DNA from: G965267335 sp965267335
Lineage (GTDB): Bacteria; Bacteroidota; Bacteroidia; Cytophagales; JAAEPT01
Direction of reading: 5' to 3'
NCBI GenBank assembly: GCA_965267335.1
Contig: OZ253953.1
Coordinates: 1,798,001 to 1,862,000, forward strand
Length of the DNA: 64,000 nucleotides
The notes below the pieces were generated by a model. That model worked only from the letters and a program-made list of their open reading frames with translations, was not told where the DNA came from and ran no database searches. This document shows, in pieces, positions 54,583 through 64,000 of the stretch (the first letter of the stretch is position 1; the number at the start of each line of letters is the position of its first letter). Both the position numbers and the translations under genes were made by a program.

Positions 54583-56361
54583 CTATTTCGGTCGCTCCAT
54601 TTCCAACCAGTTTAAATTAAAACCACCACCACTGCACTTAATCTTTAGCTCATGGACACCTCTGTCTAACTCCAGCTCCCCGGCAATTAAATCTGTCCAT
54701 TTTTGCCAATCACCCGTAAAAGGAGGGAAAAGCATTTTGTGAAATTTTCCATCAACCCATACCTGAAGCATTGTTCCTGTTTTATTACAGCTGGTTCTGA
54801 GTTTTAGCAAATAAGTACTTTCTTCCTCGACATGGATATAATAACTCATCCAATCCTTTGGATCAATATATCCTATATTTTTTCCGTTTCCGGTATCATT
54901 ACAGTCTTCGGTTCGGATACCAGACTGATAGTAGTAGTCCTCTGCTTCTATCCGTGATGGAGCGCTGGCAAGTTTCTTTTGTCGATTCAATACCTGTATT
55001 TGTCCCGTAGCTGCAACTGCCCCTGAGTCGGTAGAGGAAATGGCACCTTGCTGGAAGTTTATTTTAACTGTATCACTTTGTAAAATGGCTTGCTCTGTTT
55101 TTAGTTTTAGCCCTGATTTAGTTATTGAATCAATTTCAAAACGGGTGATTTGACCATTTTTGGAAATGGAAATTCTATCGGTGTCTATAGAAGAGGCACG
55201 CAATGGCTTACTGAATTCAAGGTCAATAATAAAAGGGTCTGATTCGGTTCGTACTTCAATGAGTTGGGGAGGAGAACCATCAATAAGGTTGTAAACCATG
55301 ATCTTGCTTGTCGGGGAAGCGGGCTGATTAAATTTTGAAATTATTGATTGACCCGAGTATGATAATGTCAATCGATCATTCTTCTCAATAGAGCTATTAA
55401 GCTCGAGGAGTACAGTCTGATCGTCTCTGTATGCCCTGGAAATCTTAGTGATGCTGTATTCTGTGTTTTGAGAGATGATTTTAAAGTCATTTACTGAATT
55501 GTTTTCGGCTAAATCAATCGGCTCAGAGAATTTCACACGTACCTGTGTACCAAGATCATCGGTGATTGCTGATATTATTTTAGGGTTGGTGAGTTCTTTA
55601 TAACACCGGACGTAGTCTATTTCAAAGTTCTGGGGGAGTAGCTTATCATCAATTTTTTTACCCGAAAAATTACTTCCTATTCCAGCGCTGATAATAATGT
55701 AGAACTCTTCATTAAAGGGCTTTCTTCCGTCAATATCTTCACTGAGGTTGAATTCATGGTATTGTTGGCCATCGAGGAGCCACTTAATTGAGTTTTCATT
55801 CCAGAGTATGGTATAAGTGTGCCAGGTTTCCGCGAGATTGGAATCGCAATAGGCATGGTTACCTTTGAATTGATGAATATCCCATTGCATGAAGTGGACG
55901 GTACCGTAATTGGTAAAAGGAGTGTGCCCATTTGTTTCAAGTATATCGATTTCCCCACTGCGTGGCCACCAGCCATACTTTTCGAATTGAGGTAACATCC
56001 AGAAGGCAGCGCCAATACCATGTCCGGCTGGTATTTTGCATCGTGCTTCTATTTTTCCATACTTAAAGTACTTTTTGTTTTGGGTATTAATTCTGCCCGA
56101 AGAGTAAAAGAATCCTTTGGCAGGATCTTCTTTCTTTAATACTAGTTTTAGGGTACCATCAGATACAACTACATTTTCTTTGGTACAATAATCCATTTGA
56201 CCGGTTCCCCAGCCGCCATTGCCGTTGCCGAGCTCATAATTCCAGTACGTCTCGTTTAGAGAGTTACCATCGAATTCATCTGCCCATATTAGTTCATAAT
56301 CCTGTGGGTAGGAAGGGGAGGATAGATATATAGACGATAAAACCAGCAGGAGAAACCTCAT
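54583..56361 (-). CDS. GH16 beta-glucanase (laminarinase-type) with CBM6
   Basis: 592 residues. A signal peptide ends near SYPQ (about 20). The GH16 domain (22-260) has WADEFDGNSLNETYWNYELG, GRINTQNKKYFKYGKIEAR and the catalytic GEIDILE motif (Glu137 nucleophile, Asp139, Glu142 acid/base), then WHTYTILWNENSIKWLLDG. It should cleave beta-1,3- or mixed-linkage glucan such as laminarin. Two Ig/SwmB-like modules (about 262-350 and 355-455; VRVKFSEPIDLAENN, IDLEFSKPLRASSID) and a C-terminal CBM6 (about 465-592; RIEAEDYYYQSGI, GDWQKWTDL, NWLEME) follow. No T9SS domain, so it may be periplasmic or surface bound. It converges with the preceding plus-strand operon. Confidence 0.93.
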   Translation of the reverse strand: MRFLLLVLSSIYLSSPSYPQDYELIWADEFDGNSLNETYWNYELGNGNGGWGTGQMDYCTKENVVVSDGTLKLVLKKEDPAKGFFYSSGRINTQNKKYFKYGKIEARCKIPAGHGIGAAFWMLPQFEKYGWWPRSGEIDILETNGHTPFTNYGTVHFMQWDIHQFKGNHAYCDSNLAETWHTYTILWNENSIKWLLDGQQYHEFNLSEDIDGRKPFNEEFYIIISAGIGSNFSGKKIDDKLLPQNFEIDYVRCYKELTNPKIISAITDDLGTQVRVKFSEPIDLAENNSVNDFKIISQNTEYSITKISRAYRDDQTVLLELNSSIEKNDRLTLSYSGQSIISKFNQPASPTSKIMVYNLIDGSPPQLIEVRTESDPFIIDLEFSKPLRASSIDTDRISISKNGQITRFEIDSITKSGLKLKTEQAILQSDTVKINFQQGAISSTDSGAVAATGQIQVLNRQKKLASAPSRIEAEDYYYQSGIRTEDCNDTGNGKNIGYIDPKDWMSYYIHVEEESTYLLKLRTSCNKTGTMLQVWVDGKFHKMLFPPFTGDWQKWTDLIAGELELDRGVHELKIKCSGGGFNLNWLEMERPK

Positions 56362-56530
56362 ATATTTAATTTATAAATATTGAGACAACAACCCCTGCTG
56401 ATCTGTGATTTTTGACCATACGTGAACGATCAAAGCCATAACACTCCTGCTCATGTTACCTTTTGATAACAATGTAATCGGGGATTGAGCGAAATAACTT
56501 AGGCTCTGTTCACTTTAGAAAGCAATGATG

Positions 56531-57118
56531 CTATTCTACGAGAGCTTCTTCTTCGACTTTAATGTGACTCCAGTTTTCACCTGATTTGATCCTGTATAGC
56601 TGCATCTCACTAATTCCGAATTGCTTAGCAATGATTTTCATCCTTGTCTTTCGATTCGGGTCGAAAATGAGTTTTTTGATTCGGATGACTTCAGTGCTGG
56701 TAAGTTTTTTGCCAACCTGAGGTTTGTTCTCCTTCATCTTTTCTCTTGCAGCCTTTACATTGGGGCTGTCCTGATAGTGAGCGAGCCACTCTTCCTTATT
56801 GGCCCAGGCAAGATTAGTAAAGTGATTGTTCTTCTTGTTGTGATCAAGGTGAATCACGTATTCCTGATCTTCCTGTTTTTGCGGGAGAAAGAACTCAGCT
56901 ACCAGGCGGTGAATGTAGAAATTCTTGTTTTTGCCGTAATAACGTACTCTCAGAGCTGGGTATCCGGCAAGAGTGCTTCCTTTGATTAATCGTCCGTTTT
57001 CTATCTTGTCGGTATAGCTGATTATCCGTCCGTAGTTGGAAATAGCATACTTGACGTCAGATGTCTTACGCTTTAGATTAATAGGATTCCACTCCTCATC
57101 ATAAAAGAATTTGGGCAT
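56531..57118 (-). CDS. NUMOD4/HNH homing-endonuclease-like protein with helix-turn-helix
   Basis: 195 residues. Residues 1-60 resemble NUMOD4 (EWNPINL, YAISNYGRIISY, YPALRVRY). Residues 66-110 are an HNH module (FYIHRLVAEFFLP then IHLDHNKKNNHFTNLAWAN) with His70, His93 and Asn98 present. Residues about 145-185 form a helix-turn-helix (MKIIAKQFGISEMQLYRIKSGENW). Such proteins are free-standing homing-endonuclease relatives; the motifs look intact so nuclease activity is possible. It is not inside an intron or intein here. No phage or mobile gene accompanies it. It diverges from the second giant gene. Confidence 0.82.
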   Translation of the reverse strand: MPKFFYDEEWNPINLKRKTSDVKYAISNYGRIISYTDKIENGRLIKGSTLAGYPALRVRYYGKNKNFYIHRLVAEFFLPQKQEDQEYVIHLDHNKKNNHFTNLAWANKEEWLAHYQDSPNVKAAREKMKENKPQVGKKLTSTEVIRIKKLIFDPNRKTRMKIIAKQFGISEMQLYRIKSGENWSHIKVEEEALVE

Positions 57119-57430
57119 AGCTTTTTGGTTGAATTGGTTGAAGTTATTATTTAGCTGGTGTATCAGTTATTTAAGGAGTAATGATACGTTTACAAAGGAA
57201 GGGATTTTTTTGCATAAATGCTAGTTTTAGAGCGTTTTAGGTAAAAGACCTAGTCAATTCCTAATTGTGGTCTGAAATTGTATTATGAGAACATTTAATT
57301 GACTTTTTGGTAGTTAATTTGGGTTACTTTTCTTACATTAGCAATATATACCAATAGAACGCGCTCTCCTAAAAGCGTGTTTTACCAAAGATAAGCCTGA
57401 AAGGGCACCTTATACCAAAGAAAGACAGAT
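57119..57430. other. Divergent intergenic region
   Basis: 312 bases between the HNH gene and the second giant gene. Two TACCAAAG copies (57403-57410 and 57413-57420 vicinity, within 57390-57420) and an imperfect inverted match of CCTAAAA-GCG to the earlier GCGTTTTAGG near 57230 were seen. No convincing TAnnTTTG promoter or terminator was found. Confidence 0.4.
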
Positions 57431-60400
57431 ATGAAAAGTGTAAAAAAACTCTTTTGCAGAGTTGCCTATACTATTGTAGGTATATTCTGTGTAATTCACA
57501 CATCACATTCCCAGGATTTAAATATTTCAGGAGGTAACAGTGTTTCCGTAAGCTTGTGTGCCAATGGTGGTATTTTCGCTTGGGGGCAAAACTCACAAGG
57601 TAATAGTCCGAAATTGTATGGCCGACTTGGAACAGGCAACATGACCGATGACTTTGTCTCGACTCCGGTTCAGGTAAACGTACCAGCAGCAGCTTTACCA
57701 ATTAGACAGGTAGATGCAGGATCTGGAGGACATTTCGTGGCGCTTGGCTGTGATGGCACAGTTTGGGGATGGGGTAACAATGGGACAAGACAAGTAGGTA
57801 ATACAACTGCAACAGCTGATGTTGTAACAGTACCTACACAAGTTATGGCCGGTGAAGGTACAGATAATGATTCTGATGGTTTTCTGGATGGTGTATCTTA
57901 TATATCCGGTGGAAATGATGAAAATTTTGCCATACTGGAAACGGGGGAAGTTGTTGCCTGGGGTCAGAACGATGAGGGACAATTAGGGAATGGGACCTTG
58001 ATTGATGCTACAACTCCAGTACTAGTTAGAACAGGTCCGGGAGTAACCTTGCAAAATGTAATTATGGTTGAAGCAGGTGATCAAACGGGGTATGCCTTGG
58101 TTGATCCTGATGGAGATGGTATTGGAACGGTGTATTCATGGGGTGATGGAGCAGATGGACGATTAGGACGTGCTGACGCAGGGAATACTTATGCAGCTCC
58201 GGTGGTTAGACAGGATGGTTCAATTCTGGACAACATAAAATCGATTACGGGTGGAGATGTAATGGCATTTGCTATTGATGAAAATGATTATGTATGGTCT
58301 TGGGGACATGGTAGCTGGGGACAGTTAACAGGTATAAATCAAAACTTAAGTCACCCCTATGCTTTGCAAGTTGTAGGAGGAGAAACAGGGGGAACTTACC
58401 TACAAGCAAGAGCAATATCCGCTGGTCAGGGATTTGGTATGGCTGTAACTCTAGATGGGAGAGCAGTTGCTTGGGGTAATAACAATAGCAATACAAATGG
58501 AGGGAATTTAGGGAACTGCGGAACTGCTGGTAGTGGTTCTCCGGTTTACATGAATACGGCTCCAGGCACACCTATTACTGGTGTCACAAATATCTCGGAT
58601 GGTGATTACTGGGGGTTTATTACCAGAGACGATAATTCGATTTGGACCTGGGGTGGAAACGGAGTAGGTCAGCTTGGCTTGGGATATGACGGTGCACAGG
58701 AACTATGTTTAGTTCAAATGCCTGCTATTCCTGGTTGCGATTTCCCCGATCCTTCACCAACTGCAAATTTGGGTGTGGATACAATTTATACCTGTGCGCC
58801 TGTCAGCGAATTGTTAGATCCCAACTTTACAAATCTTAATAACGAGTATGACATTACCTGGTACCATAACGATGTATCATTGGGTACGAACAAAACTGTA
58901 ACTCACACAGCCAATGACTTTGGGGAATGGAAGGTAAGAATTAGTTATGTAGGTACAGATTCACCATGTAGTGCTTATGAAGATGCTCTTGATTCAGTTG
59001 TTATACTGGAAAACCCAACAACATTTAGTGATCCCGGAGGTCTTACATTTTGTAGTGGTGACATTACCGCCAATGTAGTAGGGAACGGAAGTTATACCTG
59101 GTATACTGAGAGTGTAGGTGGTTCTTCATTAGGAACTTCCTCTGGGTCTGGTGATGTGACATTTAACTCGGGATTGGTAACGAATGTAGCAGGGACCACA
59201 TACTCAGTTTTTGTCGAAGAAACAGCCAATGCTGCCGGGTCCGTGATACCTAACGTTCCTGCAAGTGCCACCAATGTCAGCGGAACGCAATTCACAAATT
59301 CAGATATGTTCTTTACTACCAATGAAACTGTAACAATTGATTCCATGGATATATTGTTCAGATCCTATAGTGCCACTGCAACCCTAACAATTCAGATGGA
59401 AGTTTATGGTTCAATGTCCGCTTGTGGATCTAAAACAGTTGCCGATAAAGGAAATATTTTATACACAGGTGCAGCATCTACTGTTCATACTACTACTGTG
59501 ACATCTCCGGGATGGGATGTTGCAAGAGTCCCGGTTAACATTACATTGCCTCCTGGGACCTACTTTATTGGAGCTTCATCTGCCTCATCAATCAACAATG
59601 GTGCTGTAGGTTTTGTGAACGGAGAGGCCGGTATGCCAAATAACACAAATGATTTATCAAATGGTAATACAGCTCGGGTAGATAATGTCACGGGTGATAT
59701 TATTTCTGTTTTCGGATCTGATAAAGGTGATTGCCACGCTAATAATGGTGAACTGGGTTTATACCACAACTGGCAGTTCAGAACCCTTCCACTGGCCTGT
59801 GAAAGGGTGCAGGTTGATATTGAACAATCTTGTCCGTGTGATAACCCGGGTACAGTATCATTAAGTCCCGCAGGTCCTATCAGTATATGCGGAGGTAGCC
59901 AGACACTAACAGCCACACAAACCGGAACTCATTCCGGAGGTGGATTTGAATATGAATTTTTCAGAGGGGGTGTCAGTGTGCAAGGACCTGGTGCGTCCAA
60001 CACCTACTCAGCTTCTGTAGCTGGGAACTATACAGTTGAGGTGACTGACCCAAGTGATGCAGCAAGTTGCAACGCGACTTCCAATACAGTTTCTCTTACT
60101 ATTGATAGTCCTCCTTCAGCGGCTGCAGCAGGTACAAACCAAACTCAATGTGGAAGTACAACTACGGCTACTTTAGCAGGAAATACACCGGCCACAGGCA
60201 CCGGAACATGGTCATTGATCAGTGGATCAGGTACCGTAACCACCCCAAGTTCACCGACAAGTGGTATTACAGGTTTGGGCTTAGGTGCAAATGTATTCAG
60301 ATGGACAATTAGCAATGGTTCTTGTCCGGATGAAACCGATGAGGTGACTATAACATTAGACACTCCTCCTTCAGCGGCTGCAGCTGGTAGTAATCAAACT

Positions 60401-63400
60401 CAATGTGAAACCACAACTACAGCTACCATGGCAGCAACAGCGCCAGCTACAGGAACTGGAGCTTGGACGTTGGTGAGTGGTTCGGGGACCGTAACCACGC
60501 CATCTTCACCTACCAGTGGAGTGACGGGCTTAGCTACCGGAGCGAATGTATTCCGATGGACGGTAAGTAATGGAGTGTGTCCTGATGAAACAGACAATGT
60601 GACTATTACCCTTGATGCTGCTCCTTCAGCGGCTGCAGCGGGTAGTGCTCAGACTCAATGTGAAACAACGACAACGGCTACAATGGCTGCTACATCACCA
60701 GCAACCGGAACAGGAGCATGGTCTCTTGTCAGTGGGTCTGGTACGGTGACAACAGCCTCTTCGCCTACTAGTGGAGTTACAGGTCTTGGAGCTGGGGCCA
60801 ATGTGTTCCGTTGGACAGTAAGTAACGGAGTCTGCCCGGACGAGACTGATGACGTAACAATAACATTAGATGCAGCACCTTCAGCTGCAGCAGCCGGAGC
60901 CAACCAGGATGTATGTGAGACGCCTGGAACAGCAACCATGGCAGCGACCGCACCGGCAGTTGGTACCGGAACCTGGTCTTTGATAAGCGGTACCGGAACA
61001 ATAACAACAGCAAACTCTGCTACATCTGGAATTACAGGACTTGGTACCGGAGCGAATGTATTCCGTTGGACAGTGTCTGAACCTGGGTCTTGCCCAGACG
61101 AAACAGACGATGTAACGATCAATGTAGATGCAGCTCCAAGCACAGCTGTCGCTGGATCAAACCAAACAATTTGTGCGAGCACAGCCACGATGGCAGCGAC
61201 TGCACCAGCAACAGGAACGGGAACCTGGAGTTTGATTTCAGGAACAGGTTCAGCAACCTCACCAAACTCAGCGACTTCGGGCATTACCGGATTAACTACG
61301 GGAACTAACACCTTCCGCTGGACGGTGAGCAATGGAGTATGCCCTGACGAAACAGATGAAGTAGATATTAATGTTTCAGCGACAGTAACAACTGCTGATG
61401 CAGGTCCAGCCCAGACACTATGTGCCGGCTCAACGGCAACCATGGCAGCGAATGCAGCAGGTGGAGGTGAAACAGGTACCTGGTCACTGGTAAGTGGATC
61501 AGGAACAATTACCAGTCCTAATTCGGAGACGACAACAATTACAGGACTTGGTTCAGGAGCCAATGTGTTCCGTTGGACCATAGATAATACAATTTGCCCG
61601 GTAAGTACGGATGAAGTAACCATTACGATTGACGATGCACCAAGCGCAGCGGTAGCAGGAACAAATCAAACAGTATGTGAAACACCAGGCACGGCCACGA
61701 TGGCAGCGACTGCACCAGCAACAGGAACAGGAACCTGGACCTTACAATCAGGTACGGGAACAATAACAACTCCAAGTTCAGCCACAACAGGAATCACCGG
61801 TCTTGGAGCAGGAGCTAATGTATTCCGCTGGACAGTAAGCAATGGAGTATGCCCTGATGAAACAGATGAAGTAACGATTACTGTTGATGCAGCACCAACC
61901 ACAGCAAATGCAGGTCCTGCCCAGACAGAATGTGAAGGGACAACGATAACAATGGCAGCGAACACCCCTGCAACAGGAACAGGTGTCTGGTCATTAATAT
62001 CAGGAACCGGATCAGCCGACACACCTGGTGACCCGGCTTCCACAGTAAGTGGATTGACCGCAGGAAGCTCATCAACCTTCCGCTGGACGATTAGCAACGG
62101 AACCTGTCCGGATGAAACAGATGAAGTAGTAATAACCATTGATCAGGCCCCTACAGCAGCTAACGTAGGAGCTGACCTGAATGTGTGTATAGCAGACCCT
62201 ATTAACCTGACAGGTAATAACCCATCGGTAGGAACAGGTATCTGGACAACAGGCCCTGCTACCACAGGAGGTACAATAGATACACCAACCGACCCAACTT
62301 CGAGTGTAAGTGGAATGTCAGGAGGAGATGTGCTAGAGGCTATCTGGACAATATCTAACGGAGTGTGTCCAAGTGATGATGATACGATAACGATTACCGC
62401 AACAGGTGTGGCTTCACCAAGTGTGACCCTGAATGTAGACAACAGCCAGGTCTGTGAAGGAACAGCAATCACTTTTACAGCCACAGGAAACAATGGAGGT
62501 TCAGCACCGACCTATGAGTTCTTCGATGGAACAAATACAAGTTTACAAGGACCGGGAGCATCGAATACCTTTACAATAGCCGCTCCGAATCAGGATACAA
62601 CGATTTATGTAGAGATGGTGTCCAACTCCAGCTGTTTGGGAGCCAACCCAGCAGATGTACAATCAACGACAGTGGCAGTACAGGTAGACCTGAATCCTAG
62701 TACAGCAGATGCAGGTCCTGACCAAACGGTGTGTACGACTGATGCGACACTAGCTGCAGTAGCACCAACAACGGGTACAGGATCCTGGTCAGTAACATCC
62801 GGAACCGGAACAGTGACTACGATCAATGATCCGGGTTCACAGGTAACCGGACTGGCTGCATCAAGCACAGTGACCCTGCAGTGGGAGGTAAGCAATGGAG
62901 TATGTCCGACCAGTACAGACGATGTAGACATTACAAGAACAGGAAGTCTGACAAGTCCGAATGCAGGCCCTGACCAAACAATATGTGAGACAGGAACAGC
63001 AACCTTAGCGGCCAACGCAGTAGCCGGAGGTGAGACAGGCACCTGGACTACCTCAGGAGATGGTACATTCAGTAATGCCAATGACGAAGCAGCTACTTAT
63101 ACGCCAGGAGCAACAGATATTACGAATGGTACAGCAACACTAACCTGGAGTATTGACAATGGAGTATGTCCAGTGGCTACAGATGAAGTAGACATCACAA
63201 TTGATGGTATTCCAACAACAGCAGTGGCAGGAGCCGATGATGCGATTTGTACGGACGGTTATCAGCTATCAGGTAACAACCCAACTGTAGGAACGGGAGC
63301 CTGGACGAGCAGTGATGGAGGGGTGACCTTTGACAACATCAACTTGTTTGATGCACAGGCGAGTAACATCCAAACAGGAGTGACAACCTTTACCTGGACA

Positions 63401-64000
63401 ATCACCAATGGAGTATGTCCGGCCAGCACAGACGATGTAGACATCACAAGAAGCGGAAGCTTGACTACACCGTTAGCCGGAGCTGATCAAACAATATGTG
63501 AGACCGGAACAGCTACGATGGCAGCAAATGCAGCGGGAGGAGGAGAGACAGGAACCTGGTCAACAAGTGGAGACGGAACGTTTGATGATGTCAATAGCGA
63601 AACAGCAGTGTATACACCAGGAGCAACAGACATCACAAATGGAACAGTAACACTGACCTGGACCATGAGCAATGGAGTGTGTCCTGATGCTACAAATACT
63701 ATGGATGTAACTATTGAATCTACTCCAGTAGCAACCATTACAGATCCTGCGGGAGCAACCAAAACAATCAACGGAACCAGTACTACATTGACAGCAGCAG
63801 CTATCGGTGCTACGGAGGATGGATTGTGGAGTAAGCCAAATGCAGGTGATCAAGGAACATTACAAGCTCCGCTGGATGCAACTACAGTAACATTGGACAA
63901 TCTAAATACTTTTGAAAGCGGAATTGGAGATGGTACTACAGAAATATGCTGGACAGTAAGTACGCAAACCGGTTCATGTCCAGATGATCAAGCATGTGTG
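57431..64000 (+). CDS. Second giant secreted protein: RCC1 repeats then tandem 85-residue repeats (partial)
   Basis: The frame runs from the ATG at 57431 to the window end without a stop, 2190 residues, so the C-terminus, where a T9SS domain is expected, is not visible. Signal peptide about 1-28 (ends SHSQ). RCC1 blades about 30-440 (GIFAWGQNSQGN, VWGWGNNGTRQVG, VVAWGQNDEGQLGNG, IWTWGGNGVGQLGLG). A mixed Ig-like stretch follows (about 450-890). Then from 60104 come about fourteen PKD/Ig-like repeats, each built as AGxxQTxC...TMAATAPATGTGTW...FRWTVSNGVCPDETDEV. One odd insert lies at about 62401-62685. Likely a surface adhesin or matrix protein exported by the T9SS. The minus-strand open frames opposite are shadows. 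Confidence 0.88.
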   Translation, partial: MKSVKKLFCRVAYTIVGIFCVIHTSHSQDLNISGGNSVSVSLCANGGIFAWGQNSQGNSPKLYGRLGTGNMTDDFVSTPVQVNVPAAALPIRQVDAGSGGHFVALGCDGTVWGWGNNGTRQVGNTTATADVVTVPTQVMAGEGTDNDSDGFLDGVSYISGGNDENFAILETGEVVAWGQNDEGQLGNGTLIDATTPVLVRTGPGVTLQNVIMVEAGDQTGYALVDPDGDGIGTVYSWGDGADGRLGRADAGNTYAAPVVRQDGSILDNIKSITGGDVMAFAIDENDYVWSWGHGSWGQLTGINQNLSHPYALQVVGGETGGTYLQARAISAGQGFGMAVTLDGRAVAWGNNNSNTNGGNLGNCGTAGSGSPVYMNTAPGTPITGVTNISDGDYWGFITRDDNSIWTWGGNGVGQLGLGYDGAQELCLVQMPAIPGCDFPDPSPTANLGVDTIYTCAPVSELLDPNFTNLNNEYDITWYHNDVSLGTNKTVTHTANDFGEWKVRISYVGTDSPCSAYEDALDSVVILENPTTFSDPGGLTFCSGDITANVVGNGSYTWYTESVGGSSLGTSSGSGDVTFNSGLVTNVAGTTYSVFVEETANAAGSVIPNVPASATNVSGTQFTNSDMFFTTNETVTIDSMDILFRSYSATATLTIQMEVYGSMSACGSKTVADKGNILYTGAASTVHTTTVTSPGWDVARVPVNITLPPGTYFIGASSASSINNGAVGFVNGEAGMPNNTNDLSNGNTARVDNVTGDIISVFGSDKGDCHANNGELGLYHNWQFRTLPLACERVQVDIEQSCPCDNPGTVSLSPAGPISICGGSQTLTATQTGTHSGGGFEYEFFRGGVSVQGPGASNTYSASVAGNYTVEVTDPSDAASCNATSNTVSLTIDSPPSAAAAGTNQTQCGSTTTATLAGNTPATGTGTWSLISGSGTVTTPSSPTSGITGLGLGANVFRWTISNGSCPDETDEVTITLDTPPSAAAAGSNQTQCETTTTATMAATAPATGTGAWTLVSGSGTVTTPSSPTSGVTGLATGANVFRWTVSNGVCPDETDNVTITLDAAPSAAAAGSAQTQCETTTTATMAATSPATGTGAWSLVSGSGTVTTASSPTSGVTGLGAGANVFRWTVSNGVCPDETDDVTITLDAAPSAAAAGANQDVCETPGTATMAATAPAVGTGTWSLISGTGTITTANSATSGITGLGTGANVFRWTVSEPGSCPDETDDVTINVDAAPSTAVAGSNQTICASTATMAATAPATGTGTWSLISGTGSATSPNSATSGITGLTTGTNTFRWTVSNGVCPDETDEVDINVSATVTTADAGPAQTLCAGSTATMAANAAGGGETGTWSLVSGSGTITSPNSETTTITGLGSGANVFRWTIDNTICPVSTDEVTITIDDAPSAAVAGTNQTVCETPGTATMAATAPATGTGTWTLQSGTGTITTPSSATTGITGLGAGANVFRWTVSNGVCPDETDEVTITVDAAPTTANAGPAQTECEGTTITMAANTPATGTGVWSLISGTGSADTPGDPASTVSGLTAGSSSTFRWTISNGTCPDETDEVVITIDQAPTAANVGADLNVCIADPINLTGNNPSVGTGIWTTGPATTGGTIDTPTDPTSSVSGMSGGDVLEAIWTISNGVCPSDDDTITITATGVASPSVTLNVDNSQVCEGTAITFTATGNNGGSAPTYEFFDGTNTSLQGPGASNTFTIAAPNQDTTIYVEMVSNSSCLGANPADVQSTTVAVQVDLNPSTADAGPDQTVCTTDATLAAVAPTTGTGSWSVTSGTGTVTTINDPGSQVTGLAASSTVTLQWEVSNGVCPTSTDDVDITRTGSLTSPNAGPDQTICETGTATLAANAVAGGETGTWTTSGDGTFSNANDEAATYTPGATDITNGTATLTWSIDNGVCPVATDEVDITIDGIPTTAVAGADDAICTDGYQLSGNNPTVGTGAWTSSDGGVTFDNINLFDAQASNIQTGVTTFTWTITNGVCPASTDDVDITRSGSLTTPLAGADQTICETGTATMAANAAGGGETGTWSTSGDGTFDDVNSETAVYTPGATDITNGTVTLTWTMSNGVCPDATNTMDVTIESTPVATITDPAGATKTINGTSTTLTAAAIGATEDGLWSKPNAGDQGTLQAPLDATTVTLDNLNTFESGIGDGTTEICWTVSTQTGSCPDDQACV
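60104..62140 (+). repeat. Eight near-identical ~255-bp coding repeats
   Basis: Units begin at 60104, 60359, 60614, 60869, 61127, 61376, 61631 and 61886, with steps of 255, 255, 255, 258, 249, 255, 255 and 255 bases to 62141. The first three share almost the same bases at their starts (CCTTCAGCGGCTGCAGC). More divergent copies continue to the window end. High identity between neighbours suggests recent duplication and a risk of assembly collapse. Confidence 0.85.

Noticed and set aside
60655..61623. 322-codon minus-strand open frame
   Set aside because: It is the complement of the Thr/Gly/Ala-rich repeats, has the same 255-base period and low-complexity PVPVAGAVAA content, so it is a shadow of the plus-strand gene. 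The same applies to the other minus frames from 57471 to 63853.
60104..62140. Regular direct repeats as a possible CRISPR array
   Set aside because: The unit is about 255 bases, coding, in frame and without short repeats separated by unique spacers.

Overview
The window looks like chromosomal DNA of a Bacteroidota bacterium, most likely a marine or polysaccharide-degrading member of the Cytophagales. The evidence is type IX secretion (T9SS) C-terminal sorting domains of type A (four proteins) and type B (one giant protein), a PorP/SprF partner, several TAnnTTTG -7 promoter elements, weak Shine-Dalgarno sequences with several TTG/GTG starts, an ssrA tag ending in YAMAA, and GH9/GH3/GH16 glycoside hydrolases with CBM6 modules. 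I saw no transposase, integrase, CRISPR array, rRNA or tRNA other than ssrA.

Layout. 1-3.4 kb (minus): a lipoprotein pair (COG3014-type and LpoB-like) with a PH-like membrane protein, then a MORN/YwqK-repeat protein. 3.6-6.0 kb (plus): tandem universal stress protein and ammonium transporter. 6.3-9.3 kb: GH9 cellulase abutted by an unlisted 51-residue protein. 9.5-14 kb: LytTR regulator, SiaC-type phosphoprotein, VWA-OmpA lipoprotein, thioredoxin-fold protein, MscS channel. 14.1-14.5 kb: tmRNA. 14.8-24 kb (plus): a T9SS cargo, a GT-C-like membrane protein, a conserved exported protein, a free-standing IF-2 N-domain protein, an apparent Cache-pentameric ligand-gated channel fusion, and a TMTC-like GT-C/TPR protein. 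24.2-28.2 kb (minus): SBBP propeller cargo, glycerate kinase and CDF cation exporter (the last two overlapping). 28.4-36.1 kb (plus): guaA, a TPR/periplasmic-binding protein, hemL, dcd and a GH3 beta-glucosidase. 36.2-39.5 kb (minus): a two-propeller sensor with SpoIIE phosphatase output.

The most distinctive part is 39.8-54.6 kb. A 3345-residue beta-helix/RCC1/cadherin-like surface protein with a type B sorting domain is translationally coupled to a PorP/SprF protein. This is followed closely by a TPR-PD40-OmpA protein with eight alternating FEGF repeats and a small exported protein. It reads as one operon for making, exporting and anchoring a giant surface adhesin. A GH16-CBM6 glucanase and an HNH protein follow on the minus strand. 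The window ends inside a second giant secreted protein (at least 2190 residues) with N-terminal RCC1 repeats and about a dozen young 85-residue repeats.

The strongest candidates for something unusual are the Cache-channel fusion (19879-22005), the giant adhesin/secretion operon with its alternating repeat scaffold, the second RCC1 giant, and the 51-residue Cys-Cys protein at 9184. All functional calls come from reading translated sequence by eye; no database search was run.
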